Positions 17,078 to 26,029 of a stretch of DNA of 64,000 nucleotides are shown here, piece after piece. The DNA comes from Halioxenophilus aromaticivorans. GTDB lineage: Bacteria > Pseudomonadota > Gammaproteobacteria > Pseudomonadales > Cellvibrionaceae. The DNA is taken from assembly GCF_042850945.1 (NCBI RefSeq), contig NZ_AP031496.1, positions 3,348,001-3,412,000 on the forward strand, in the 5' to 3' direction. Every line of letters starts with the position of its first letter. The stretch's first letter is position 1. Made by a program: the position numbers and the translations under genes. Under the pieces are notes generated by a model that worked only from the letters and a program-made list of their open reading frames with translations, searched no databases and had not been told where the DNA came from.

Positions 17078-18495
17078 TGCCAAATAATCGTACTTCAGCC
17101 TTAATCCACTCACTGATAGCAGCTTGCGCCGTTACTACATTGGTAAGCTGTGGAGGTGCAGTAAAAGACTCGACGTCCGTGCAACAAAACATAGCCGACA
17201 GCACCGAGTTTACACCGCAGAAGTGGGCTAACTCAGCTGGCGAGCAACAACTTAAAAAAGCCCGACAAGTCGATTGGCTAGCGGAATTCAAAGACGAACG
17301 CCTCTCTAGTTTGGTGGTCACAGCGCTAAACAACAATCTCGACCTAGCGATAGCAGCGGCCAATGTTGAACAAGCCACTGCCGCTGCTACTCAGGCAGGT
17401 GCCCAGCTAAAACCCCAAGTGAATTTAGCGTTTGCCAACGCCCGTACTGGCAACGTCGAAAGCTCAGCTAGCCAGTCATCAAGCCAATCCGTCTCTTTAC
17501 AGATTGGCTGGGAAGCTGACTTATGGGGCAGGATTAGATCTGGTCAACGGGCTGCTGTGGCAAGCGCGCAAGCGGCTGCAGCGGACTATCAATACGCACA
17601 GCAATCAATGGCAGCCGCTACGGCACGGGCATACTTTATAGCAGTGGAGGCTGGCCAACAGGTTGCCATTTTGACGGATATTCTTGATGCCCTAGAAAAT
17701 ACGGCCAGAATAGTAAACGTACAGTACAAAAATGGTTTGGCTTCTGCACAAGATGTGTCTTTAACCAATTCGGATTTGGCCTCAACCAGAGAACAACTGA
17801 TCACTCTTAAAGCGTCGCGAAGAGAGGCATTGAGAGCACTGGAGGTTTTGCTTGGCCAATATCCCAGCGGAGATCTATCGGTTAGCGCCAAATTACCGAG
17901 TCTTCCTGCGATGCCACCAGCTGGTGTACCCGCAGAAGTATTAGAGCGTAGACCGGATCTAATCGCCAGCGAACGCCGTGTAGCGGCCGCATTTAATGCT
18001 TTACAACAGGCAAAAGCGGCGAAATTACCGCAATTAAGCCTAACGAGCAACATTGGCGGCTCTTCTACTGCACTGTCTGAAATAACCGACCCGTCCAATG
18101 TTGCATGGCAGCTGGCAAGCAATCTGCTGGCCCCTCTGTTCGATGGCGGAGCAAGACAGGCTGCGGTTGACTCGGCCAATGCCGCGCAAAAACAAGCCGT
18201 TGCCAGTTACGCACAATCCGCGTTGGCTGCATTTTCGGATGTGGAAACTAATTTAGACTTGGCAACCACCCTTACCGCTCGGGAGAGAGAACTTTCCTTC
18301 GCGTTGAAAGAAGCCACCAAAGCCTACCGAATAGCCTCATTGAATCATAAAGAAGGTGAAATCGGATTGCTGGATCTTTTAGCGGTTCAACAGCGGGTAC
18401 TCTCAGCCAATAGCAGTCTAGTATCCGTCAAGCGCCTACAACTTGAACAGCGAGTTAACCTTTATCTCGCTCTAGGCGGAGATTGGGCAATATAG
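17074..18495 (+). CDS. TolC/NodT-family outer-membrane efflux lipoprotein
   Basis: 473 aa outer-membrane factor. The signal peptide ends T-L-V-S-C, a lipobox. Two repeated OEP domains follow with long alanine- and glutamine-rich helices; E-R-R-P-D-L-I-A-S-E and the D-L-W-G-R turn are family hallmarks. It completes the tripartite pump with the two upstream genes. The ATGA overlap with the pump gene indicates translational coupling. Confidence 0.94.
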   Translation: MMPNNRTSALIHSLIAACAVTTLVSCGGAVKDSTSVQQNIADSTEFTPQKWANSAGEQQLKKARQVDWLAEFKDERLSSLVVTALNNNLDLAIAAANVEQATAAATQAGAQLKPQVNLAFANARTGNVESSASQSSSQSVSLQIGWEADLWGRIRSGQRAAVASAQAAAADYQYAQQSMAAATARAYFIAVEAGQQVAILTDILDALENTARIVNVQYKNGLASAQDVSLTNSDLASTREQLITLKASRREALRALEVLLGQYPSGDLSVSAKLPSLPAMPPAGVPAEVLERRPDLIASERRVAAAFNALQQAKAAKLPQLSLTSNIGGSSTALSEITDPSNVAWQLASNLLAPLFDGGARQAAVDSANAAQKQAVASYAQSALAAFSDVETNLDLATTLTARERELSFALKEATKAYRIASLNHKEGEIGLLDLLAVQQRVLSANSSLVSVKRLQLEQRVNLYLALGGDWAI

Positions 18496-18526
18496 CTTTT
18501 TCGATAACTCACTGGACGAATCGACG

Positions 18527-19162
18527 ATGAAAACTAAGCGTTACTCTAATCTAATCCCTATTATAGGTTTATCAATTTTGACTGCTGCGTGTGCACCGAC
18601 GGGTCAAAAAGTTAAAAACCATTACTATAGTGCAGACTTATCTGGTCTAGAACTGGATAAAAGCTACAGCCCCACCCTGGTTTATGTGCGACCAGAAGCG
18701 CCTCTTTTCGATCAGTACAATAAATTTATTGTTGATAATGTCTCGATCAATTACAACGATCCTGAAATGAAAGAGTTGTCTCCCGAGGATGTTGCCAAAA
18801 TTCAAAATTATTTCCGCGATAATTTAATCGCCTCATTGCGAGAAGGTGGCTACGAGGTAACCACTAAATCACAACCGGACACAATGCGCATTTCTTTTTA
18901 TCTGTCGAACTTAAAGGCCCCAAGCGCTGCGGCAAACGTCACTGCGGCTTTAGCGCCTTTCGCAATCAGCGTGGGCGAAGTAACCGTAGAAGCGCATTTC
19001 TCAGAAGCACTTAACAACAGGCTAGATATCGTAGCTATCGCCCATTCTCAAGGCAGCCGATTGTTAAATGCTAAACCCTGGTCAACTTGGTCTGATATTG
19101 AAAACGCACTTGATCAGTGGGTAGCAGGGATACGCAAAGTTATCGATGACGCGCACAAGTAA
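18527..19162 (+). CDS. DUF3313-like lipoprotein
   Basis: 211 aa with a lipoprotein signal (L-T-A-A-C). The globular region has Y-x-K-F-I-V-D and a later alternating pattern resembling DUF3313 proteins, which are uncharacterised envelope lipoproteins. It begins 31 bp after the RND operon's outer-membrane gene and is probably its last member. Role unknown; a helper for the pump or for envelope integrity is a contextual guess. Confidence 0.75.
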   Translation: MKTKRYSNLIPIIGLSILTAACAPTGQKVKNHYYSADLSGLELDKSYSPTLVYVRPEAPLFDQYNKFIVDNVSINYNDPEMKELSPEDVAKIQNYFRDNLIASLREGGYEVTTKSQPDTMRISFYLSNLKAPSAAANVTAALAPFAISVGEVTVEAHFSEALNNRLDIVAIAHSQGSRLLNAKPWSTWSDIENALDQWVAGIRKVIDDAHK

Positions 19163-19494
19163 CTACCACTGCTAGCATCGTAAATACTCAGCGATTGCAG
19201 ATGTTTAGCTTTGCTCATGAAACGGCGTTTTTGTCGTTTCATGAAAACATTAAGTCGGCATTTCCGTTGTCATCAAGTTAGACAACTGCCCTCTCCAAAC
19301 TTAATGATAGTAACTAGTGCTAGGCATCTCACTTACTAAAAACTAGCCTGAAGAGGCGCACTTTTTTACTATTGAGTTAGACGCCAGTAACGATTTTACA
19401 CTGATTCTATATACGCGAAGGTATGGTGCCACCCATATTGGTACTGCTACGCGAATTCCATTTTAAATAAACTTAATGCAAGAGCAACATTGCC
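19163..19494. other. Intergenic region before the LpxR-like gene
   Basis: 332 bp with no supported gene. It contains the hairpin at 19215-19244, then AT-rich sequence that probably holds the LpxR-like gene promoter. Confidence 0.55.
19215..19244. terminator. Long hairpin after the RND/DUF3313 operon
   Basis: TCATGAAACG and CGTTTCATGA form a perfect 10-bp stem around a 10-nt loop. It ends the RND/DUF3313 unit positionally but has no T run, so it may be a weak terminator, an mRNA-stabilising stem or an operator. Confidence 0.45.
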
Positions 19495-20493
19495 ATGCTA
19501 ACTGATAATCGCCTTAAATTATTGATTTTAGCCCTAAGTTTGACATCCTACTCTGGCGCGGGCCATGCTGAAATCGACTGGGTGTCAGCCACTCTTGATA
19601 ACGATCTTTTCGTCGGCAACGACAGTGGTTATAGCAATGGACTTTTCTTGTCATTTTATGATGTTGGCAGCACATCCGAAGAACTGCCTAGCAGTGACTT
19701 TTGGGTAAGCCCACTAATGTGGAGCATGACTGACAAGCAATCCTCCGGCGCAGTTAATGCCTATATGTTTGGCCAATCCATGAATACGCCAAGCGATATT
19801 TCCATCGTTAACCCAGACCAGAACGAGCTACCCTACTCCGCACTACTGGCGTTTACGAATAGTTACCTCAAGATCACACCAAATTTCGCTGACAGAGCCA
19901 GCACTACAATAGGCGTGGTTGGCCCCATCGCTCTTGGCGAAGATGCCCAAAAATTAGTTCACAAAATGACAGGATCGGACGAACCCAAGGGGTGGGATAC
20001 TCAGTTAGAAAATGAACTGGTCTTTCAGTTTTCGAGGGGCAGAACCTGGCGAAATTGGGAGTCTGCGTCAGCCAATTTCGACTTACTAACCAACGTCGAT
20101 GCCAGCATAGGAACAATTAGTAGTACTCTGGGTGCAGGATTAACCCTACGCTACGGCAGAAATTTGCTAAGCTCCTACGCGACCACTCTATTCAACAATA
20201 GTCGCACAACCAATCCTACAGCAGTAAATGGTGGTTGGTACTTTTATCTAGGCGCTCAAACAGGCTACTTTTTTAATCAGATTTTTACAGATGGCAACAC
20301 ATTTGAAGACAGCCGCTCTATCGACTACGACCACGAATACATTAGCCTATCAGCCGGATTCGCTTACTCCTGGCCTAATAGCTCAATTACTTTCGCAGTC
20401 AATGACTCAAATCTATTACAAACCGGAGATACAGAGGATGCACTGGAGGATTTAACGCAGTTTGGAACCATCACATTTGCCTGGCGGCTTTAG
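19495..20493 (+). CDS. Lipid A 3'-O-deacylase, LpxR family
   Basis: Outer-membrane beta-barrel of the LpxR (DUF2219) family, 332 aa with a signal peptide ending A-G-H-A. LpxR removes the 3'-acyloxyacyl chain of lipid A. The known catalytic elements appear: N-D in T-L-D-N-D-L-F, the Ser of Y-S-N-G-L, and the His of L-V-H-K-M followed by G-S-D-E-P-K-G-W-D-T-Q-L. The protein ends with aromatic Trp-Arg-Leu, as outer-membrane barrels often do. It follows the RND operon after a 332-bp gap and is probably separately transcribed. Confidence 0.88.
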   Translation: MLTDNRLKLLILALSLTSYSGAGHAEIDWVSATLDNDLFVGNDSGYSNGLFLSFYDVGSTSEELPSSDFWVSPLMWSMTDKQSSGAVNAYMFGQSMNTPSDISIVNPDQNELPYSALLAFTNSYLKITPNFADRASTTIGVVGPIALGEDAQKLVHKMTGSDEPKGWDTQLENELVFQFSRGRTWRNWESASANFDLLTNVDASIGTISSTLGAGLTLRYGRNLLSSYATTLFNNSRTTNPTAVNGGWYFYLGAQTGYFFNQIFTDGNTFEDSRSIDYDHEYISLSAGFAYSWPNSSITFAVNDSNLLQTGDTEDALEDLTQFGTITFAWRL

Positions 20494-20586
20494 CGCCCTG
20501 GCTCAAACGTCCGTGCTTCGCGTACACATTGCCGGCATCTGACAATACAGATACGGCACTTTATAAACCTTGGCAAGTACCGCCCA

Positions 20587-20979
20587 TTAAATGGCTTTCG
20601 CGTCCAAACTTCCTGCGTCATTTATGCTGATGCGTATTTGAGTCATTCCAGGCAGAGGTAGATTCTGTAGCGTTAGCAACTCTCTGTATTCTCGACCTCT
20701 CTGACTCCAAACAATCGTGGTTTTGTGGTTTTGCAGCGCAACCTCTGGAAACCCTAACCGACATATACCACCAGGCAATATCATACTGCAAGAAAGCAAC
20801 GCGCTTGACTCCTCAACTGATATTTCAAAGTTAGTAACGGAGAATGGAGTTATATTGTGAATTGAGATTGAACGCAGCTTAACGCTTTGTTCAGATTTAA
20901 AAACCCCAACTGTTGAGGACGAACAAGCAATTAACAAAAAACACACCAGCCAACATAAGCTCTTTAGGCGATTAAGCAT
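20587..20979 (-). CDS. Small lipoprotein, putative fourth gene of the pqi operon
   Basis: About 130 aa. I prefer the second ATG (20979), which gives a compact lipoprotein signal ending L-L-I-A-C; the frame opens at 20985. The remainder is a beta-rich domain with two Cys (S-C-S-M and G-I-C-R) that could form a disulfide. No family is recognised. It overlaps the 3' end of pqiC by 8-14 bp, so it is translated from the pqi transcript. PqiABC operons are normally three genes; this extra lipoprotein may be an outer-membrane partner, which is inference. Confidence 0.72.
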   Translation of the reverse strand: MLNRLKSLCWLVCFLLIACSSSTVGVFKSEQSVKLRSISIHNITPFSVTNFEISVEESSALLSCSMILPGGICRLGFPEVALQNHKTTIVWSQRGREYRELLTLQNLPLPGMTQIRISINDAGSLDAKAI

Positions 20980-21541
20980 CGGCATTTAGACTTGCTACAA
21001 TTTTATCTCCCAGCATTTTTACTAGCTCGCTCATTCTGCTTACTCCATAGGAATAACCAGAGCCCTTCAACGGCAACTGGAAAGAAAAATTAGTAAAACG
21101 GATGTCTTCTGAGTTGTGCCGCTCTATTATATAGTGACCAGAGAGCACCACAGCTTTGCCATCAACTATATGAAAATAATCAATATTCAACGTGACTTCA
21201 GGCAACTCAGGCACGGAGTTATGGGCCTGTATTCCACCATTTGCGTAGGCCACCAGAGCCCTCTCTATGCCCTCACCGAGAGGTTCCGCCCAGAGATTAC
21301 TCGAAGAATAGTAAAGCTCGTTTTCCGACAATTGCAAAGCAATGCTAGCTCGCGACAAATAGTTTGCCACTGAAATCGACTTTAACAATAACAGGCCGCC
21401 CCCCCGCCCGTCACTACTTCCATTATCAGCAGAAGCTTCAATGACCGGAGCACTCAATGTGAAATATTTTGGTAAATTAGCGGCACCACTCGCACACGCC
21501 ATTAACATCAGGCTAGCGCAGATAGTAAAAAAAACCTTCAC
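20972..21541 (-). CDS. pqiC: PqiC-type outer-membrane lipoprotein
   Basis: 189 aa ABC-transport-auxiliary lipoprotein (YmbA/PqiC family). The signal ends L-M-A-C. The mature part begins with K-Y-F-T-L-S and has the N-L-W-A-E-P-L-G-E-G-I-E-R-A-L segment characteristic of PqiC. PqiC docks the PqiB needle at the outer membrane for intermembrane lipid traffic. It overlaps pqiB by 4 bp. Confidence 0.9.
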   Translation of the reverse strand: MKVFFTICASLMLMACASGAANLPKYFTLSAPVIEASADNGSSDGRGGGLLLLKSISVANYLSRASIALQLSENELYYSSSNLWAEPLGEGIERALVAYANGGIQAHNSVPELPEVTLNIDYFHIVDGKAVVLSGHYIIERHNSEDIRFTNFSFQLPLKGSGYSYGVSRMSELVKMLGDKIVASLNADA

Positions 21542-23187
21542 TGCTCAATTCCTCTTGGCTCTATATCTGGCCCTACTTTACTTTTGAATATCAGGCTATT
21601 AGGGGAGTGGTTGAGCTTTTGTAACATTGGCGTCAGCTCTTTCATAGTCGACTGAATTTCCTTTAGAGTATCGTTTACATTGGCAAATCCGTCTGAATTC
21701 CCTGAATAATCGTCCAATAACTGACTAAGATTACCGAGGGTCTCGTTAAGTGTCGCAACATCAAAACTAGCCAACCTAGAGTTCAATGTAGCACCGGCAG
21801 ATTCAAAGGTAAGCGCCGTTTTCGTTAAATCCTTAATCAACACTGACATATCCTGGGTCAAGGATTCCAGAGGTAACGCATTTATTTTACCTAAAGTATT
21901 GCTTACCTGCTGCGTTAACTCGCCGATACCTCCCTTCACCATAGGAATTACAGTGTAGCCTTGAACGATTTGCTCGTCATACTGGGCCACATCTCTATAG
22001 TGCTGCAGATCAACAAATACAGCCCCCGTAACTAAGTTCCCGGTCTTCAAAGATGCCCTCAAGCCTTGTTTTAGCCATAAATCCATTTGCTCTATAACAT
22101 GATTTATTCCCAATTGATTATCTGCCAGGTTGGCTCTTGCCGGCTGAATGGAAATCAACACAGGTATGGAAAACGATGCATCAGTAGTTCTAAAGTCTGC
22201 TAAATCAAAGGTAGCGTTAACCTCCTTTACTTCGCCGACTCGTAAACCGCGATATTCAACTGGAGCCCCCGGCCGCAACCCCCTCACCGAGTCATTCACC
22301 AACAAAAGATAAGGCACTTCCGCGGTAAAGTGTGGGGTTGTCGCCGCCTCAAATGACGGGTACACGTTAAACTCCGCGTTCTCGCCTGCCTGAGTTCCTT
22401 TTTCCGATCCTTCGGGAATATCAAACTCTATGCCACCGGATAACAGCGATGCCAAGCTTCCAGTTTTGATATCAATCCCATCAGCACTTAAACTAAGCTC
22501 AATACCACTGGCATTCCAAAAGCGCGTATTTTCTGTAATCAGAGTATGAAATGGAGCTTCAATAAACGCACCGTAATAAGCTTTACGGGCTTCCAGGTCA
22601 AACTTTACAGTTTCCAACCGCCCTACTGGCATACCTTGGTAAATAAGAAGGTCGCCTTCTTTAAAAGTAAAAGCAGACTCGCTAACGAGGACTACTCTCA
22701 GGCCTGGCGTGCCTAGGGGAGTTATAGGAGGCCTATCTAACGCGATAAATTTCTTAGCGGACTTACTCTCCTGACCAGGCGCCATATTGATGTAGGCACC
22801 AGACAATAACGTTTGTAACCCGGAAACCCCACCAAAAGATATGCGTGGTGAAACAATCCAGAATTGAGTGTCGGTTTTTAACAGCTTGGATGAAGATTTC
22901 TCGATAGCGGCTTTGGCAATCACACCTGACGAATCGTCTTTTAAACTGATTTCTTCAATTAAACCAATAGTAACATCCCTGATTTTGATCTTGGTTTTAC
23001 CTGCCTCCAAACCTTGTGCAGTATCAAATTCAATGGTGATTGTTGGCCCCTGATTGATGACATTGTGAACCAAAATCCAAGCACCAATCAAAAAAGCCAC
23101 CACAGGCACCAGCCAAATTTTTGAAATCCCCTTGATGGGTGCAATAATTGCCTTTTCTTGGTCGGGGTTATTATCTAGATTTGTCAT
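21538..23187 (-). CDS. pqiB: PqiB, triple-MCE intermembrane lipid transport protein
   Basis: 549 aa, the usual PqiB length. One N-terminal TM helix (about 23-43) is followed by three MCE domains beginning near residues 48, 163 and 290 (G-L-x-x-G-K/D-x-V-x-x-x-G-x-x-V-G patterns) and a long C-terminal helical region that builds the periplasmic needle. It spans the periplasm between PqiA and PqiC to move lipids. It overlaps pqiA by 17 bp. Confidence 0.95.
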   Translation of the reverse strand: MTNLDNNPDQEKAIIAPIKGISKIWLVPVVAFLIGAWILVHNVINQGPTITIEFDTAQGLEAGKTKIKIRDVTIGLIEEISLKDDSSGVIAKAAIEKSSSKLLKTDTQFWIVSPRISFGGVSGLQTLLSGAYINMAPGQESKSAKKFIALDRPPITPLGTPGLRVVLVSESAFTFKEGDLLIYQGMPVGRLETVKFDLEARKAYYGAFIEAPFHTLITENTRFWNASGIELSLSADGIDIKTGSLASLLSGGIEFDIPEGSEKGTQAGENAEFNVYPSFEAATTPHFTAEVPYLLLVNDSVRGLRPGAPVEYRGLRVGEVKEVNATFDLADFRTTDASFSIPVLISIQPARANLADNQLGINHVIEQMDLWLKQGLRASLKTGNLVTGAVFVDLQHYRDVAQYDEQIVQGYTVIPMVKGGIGELTQQVSNTLGKINALPLESLTQDMSVLIKDLTKTALTFESAGATLNSRLASFDVATLNETLGNLSQLLDDYSGNSDGFANVNDTLKEIQSTMKELTPMLQKLNHSPNSLIFKSKVGPDIEPRGIEQ

Positions 23188-24298
23188 AGTTTTGAGGTAA
23201 CATCCAAATTAACCTGCAATCAAACGTATTGGCTGCAATCATTGTAAGAATAACGACACCGCAGAAACTAATCACAGCGGGGCCCGGATAAATACTCATT
23301 GTGTTATCCAGCTGAACAAGGCTCACCAGTACTGCCACAACGAATACATCGACCATCGACCATCGACCTATAACCTCAGTCACTCGATACCAGAATGTAC
23401 GCTGCGCTGGTTGAAGTACACTCCTGCGGTGCACGGTTGTATTTAACCAAACCATTATACCCATCTTAGCAACGGGCACGAAAATACTAGCGATAAAGAT
23501 AACAGCGGCAATTGGGTAGGAGCCGTGATGCCAAAGCGTTACTACGCCCCCCATAACAGTAGCGGGAGTGTCACTGCCTAAAAACCGAGTTGTCATTATG
23601 GGTAGAAGATTGGCTGGAATGTATAGAATGATCGCTGTTACTAACAAGGCCCAAGTGAATTGGATACTTTTTCCTGCTTCAATATGATGCTGCTCTCTGC
23701 TTGAAACCAAATGGCGCTCAACTTGAAATCTATCGAAATACAACATAGCCGACAAAAAGCAGATCGCAAATCCACTGTAGGTAAAGAACGTAATACCAAA
23801 GATGATATCTGCCATGGAAATTATTTTAACTAAGCTCACCAACACCCCGACTGTAAAGATCTCAGCCATACACCAAGGTATAAGCGAAAAACATAAATTA
23901 ATTTTGCTCTGAGGGTGTCTGACCCGCCAACCGAAGCGCACCGCGCCTGCCAAATATAGCATTAAGAGTAGGACGGCTGCTGGAGCTATTAAACAGGCGA
24001 GCGCCACTGAAACTGAAAGTAAGGCGTAACCTTGCTGAGATAGCGCATCCAGACTGGATAGCAAAGTGATGGATTCAGTCAATCCGTGAGTGCTGAAGGA
24101 GATATACGTGAAGGGCAAAGAAACTGCCATCAGTAGCAGCCCCGCTAAACTAAAGGCAATGGTTCGCTCAGCCCAGTTACGCCTCAGTGACGTAATCGTG
24201 TAGCCGCATCTTGGGCAACGGGCTGCTTGGTTGGGGGCCAATTTGGGCACAGGGAGTCGCAGATTGCATTCATGACAACTAACAGCCACGTCATCCAT
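23171..24298 (-). CDS. pqiA: PqiA, inner-membrane component of the Pqi lipid transporter
   Basis: 375 aa polytopic protein, shorter than E. coli PqiA (about 417 aa). It starts with a zinc-ribbon-like C-H-E-C and C-P-R-C, then two PqiA repeats with roughly eight TM helices. A second cytoplasmic CxxC ribbon between the halves is not obvious, which may explain the shorter length. First gene of the pqiABC-plus-lipoprotein unit. In E. coli pqi genes respond to SoxS; no recognisable soxbox was identified here. Confidence 0.93.
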   Translation of the reverse strand: MDDVAVSCHECNLRLPVPKLAPNQAARCPRCGYTITSLRRNWAERTIAFSLAGLLLMAVSLPFTYISFSTHGLTESITLLSSLDALSQQGYALLSVSVALACLIAPAAVLLLMLYLAGAVRFGWRVRHPQSKINLCFSLIPWCMAEIFTVGVLVSLVKIISMADIIFGITFFTYSGFAICFLSAMLYFDRFQVERHLVSSREQHHIEAGKSIQFTWALLVTAIILYIPANLLPIMTTRFLGSDTPATVMGGVVTLWHHGSYPIAAVIFIASIFVPVAKMGIMVWLNTTVHRRSVLQPAQRTFWYRVTEVIGRWSMVDVFVVAVLVSLVQLDNTMSIYPGPAVISFCGVVILTMIAANTFDCRLIWMLPQNYDKSR

Positions 24299-24737
24299 TG
24301 GTTAGTCCTTGCCTTGCCAAGATGGCCAAATTTCCCGAAAATCGAATTTTAAAATATATCTGTGCCAAAAGTAAGACAACGGACTCAATTTTCAGTTAAC
24401 TTGTAGGCCTTTGATGCCAATGTGAATTGTTAAACGTTAATATTCATTAAATCTGTGTAAGTTAAACTGTTTTTCGTTTTGATACTTACAATTAGTCGTT
24501 ATCACTTTTAGTAATGCCTGCCTGCCACCAGCCCCACGTTGGTGCGTTAAGTGGGATGCTCCGCTCTGATTGGTTTAATACTGGAATTGTGATGACCCAA
24601 CATTTGTTTTTGCGTTACGAAAGACCATTGGAGTGACCTACGATCTACTTCAACGTTAACAACAGGGCTATCGGTGTAATCACCTCTTATCTTTCAGCTG
24701 TCTCACTGACTCTTAACCTTCACAAGAAGGATCCACC
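24299..24737. other. Divergent intergenic region pqiA/gltS
   Basis: 439 bp without a supported gene; promoters of both units must lie here. A GC-richer block contains two mutually exclusive short stems: 24526-24530 with 24540-24544, and 24533-24537 with 24551-24555. A clear AAGGA ribosome binding site precedes gltS. No known riboswitch class is recognised. Confidence 0.5.
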
Positions 24738-25934
24738 ATGACTCAATTTGTAGCAGACAACTTTCTGACGTTCACGCTGGCAATTCTCGTCTTCTTCCTT
24801 GGAGTACACACTAATCGAAGGGTTGCCTTCCTTCGCAAGTACAGTATTCCTGAGCCAGTGACCGGCGGTCTTATTGCGGCCCTATTCTCACTAGCTGTTT
24901 ATTTGTTAGTGGATATCGAAATTGTTTATCAGTTAGAAACTCGAGATATTCTTCTGGTGTACTTCTTTACCGGAATCGGTCTTAACGCCAAAATTTCGGA
25001 TTTGATACAAGGTGGCCGCCCCCTAATTATTATGCTAGCACTGACTTTAGGCTATATAGTCGTTCAGAACATAGTCGGTATAGTTGGCGCATTGGTAGTC
25101 GGCCAACCTAAAGCGGTTGGCGTTTTAGCGGGATCAACCTCTCTCATAGGGGGTCATGGCACAACAATTGCGTGGGCCCCTGAGGTAATATCTTTAGGTA
25201 TTTCAAATGCGTTAGAAATAGGCATAGCTTGCGCTACGATAGGCTTGATTCTCGCAAGTCTTATCGGGGGCCCTATCGCTCAAATTCTTATCAACCGTTT
25301 CAATTTAAGCAGTTCAGAGAAAGACGATGTAGTCGGAGTTTCTCACCATGAGGAAGAAACAGGCACTATAGACCATTTAAATTTAATGGCGGTGTTTCTG
25401 ACGCTTCACATTACCATTGTACTCGGGTGGTTTTTAAATCACGCGGTATCGAGCTTAGGTTTAAAACTGCCGCTATTTGTAACTTGCTTGCTAGCCGGTA
25501 TTTTCTTATCAAATACTATCCCTCCGCTATTTCCCAAAATTGGCTGGCCGGTACGAACGAAGGCTCTAGCCGTAGTATCTGATTTCTCTCTAGGCTTGTT
25601 CTTATCCATGTCATTAATGAGTATGCAGTTGTGGACTATTGCAGGTTTAGCAGGTCCATTGATGGTCATCTTGCTCATGCAAACACTGGCCGCCATCTTT
25701 TTTATTCTGTTCGTGTTATTTCCGCTCATGGGGAGGAATTATCAAGCAGCTGTACTTAGTGCTGGATTTGGCGGTTTTGCTCTAGGAGCCACGCCCACGG
25801 CTATCGCCAACATGACGGCCGTCACTAAAACTCACGGCCCTGCGCCGATGGCGTTTATTATTCTGCCGCTGATTGCCGCTTTTTTTGTGGATATAACGAA
25901 TTCATTCGTAATCAAGTTCGCCCTAAGCCTTTAA
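24738..25934 (+). CDS. gltS: Sodium/glutamate symporter
   Basis: 398 aa inner-membrane carrier of the GltS (ESS) family importing glutamate with Na+. It has two homologous halves with about ten TM helices and the paired re-entrant loops, seen as L-I-G-G-H-G-T in the first half and G-F-A-L-G-A-T-P-T-A in the second. Length matches E. coli GltS (401 aa). It stands alone, with AAGGA before the ATG and a 10-bp stem-loop after the stop. Confidence 0.95.
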   Translation: MTQFVADNFLTFTLAILVFFLGVHTNRRVAFLRKYSIPEPVTGGLIAALFSLAVYLLVDIEIVYQLETRDILLVYFFTGIGLNAKISDLIQGGRPLIIMLALTLGYIVVQNIVGIVGALVVGQPKAVGVLAGSTSLIGGHGTTIAWAPEVISLGISNALEIGIACATIGLILASLIGGPIAQILINRFNLSSSEKDDVVGVSHHEEETGTIDHLNLMAVFLTLHITIVLGWFLNHAVSSLGLKLPLFVTCLLAGIFLSNTIPPLFPKIGWPVRTKALAVVSDFSLGLFLSMSLMSMQLWTIAGLAGPLMVILLMQTLAAIFFILFVLFPLMGRNYQAAVLSAGFGGFALGATPTAIANMTAVTKTHGPAPMAFIILPLIAAFFVDITNSFVIKFALSL

Positions 25935-25938
25935 GAAA

Positions 25939-25971
25939 CCAACACCTATCGACTTGCACTGTAGGTGTTGG
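25939..25971 (+). terminator. Stem-loop after gltS
   Basis: CCAACACCTA and TAGGTGTTGG form a perfect 10-bp stem with a 13-nt loop, 5 bp after the gltS stop. The following sequence is only weakly T-rich, so termination is probable but not classical. Confidence 0.6.
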
Positions 25972-26029
25972 CTGCTTTAGTAATCGAAGCAAGATAGATT
26001 AGCTTCGCTTTGCGGGCTAATTTAGCGGG

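Noticed and set aside
17589..18179. 196-codon ORF antisense to the outer-membrane efflux gene
   Set aside because: Long only because the real gene is Ala-rich; Ser/Cys-rich text with no domain.
24361..24737. Known riboswitch upstream of gltS
   Set aside because: The region does not show the conserved cores of glutamine, glycine or other known classes that I can recognise.
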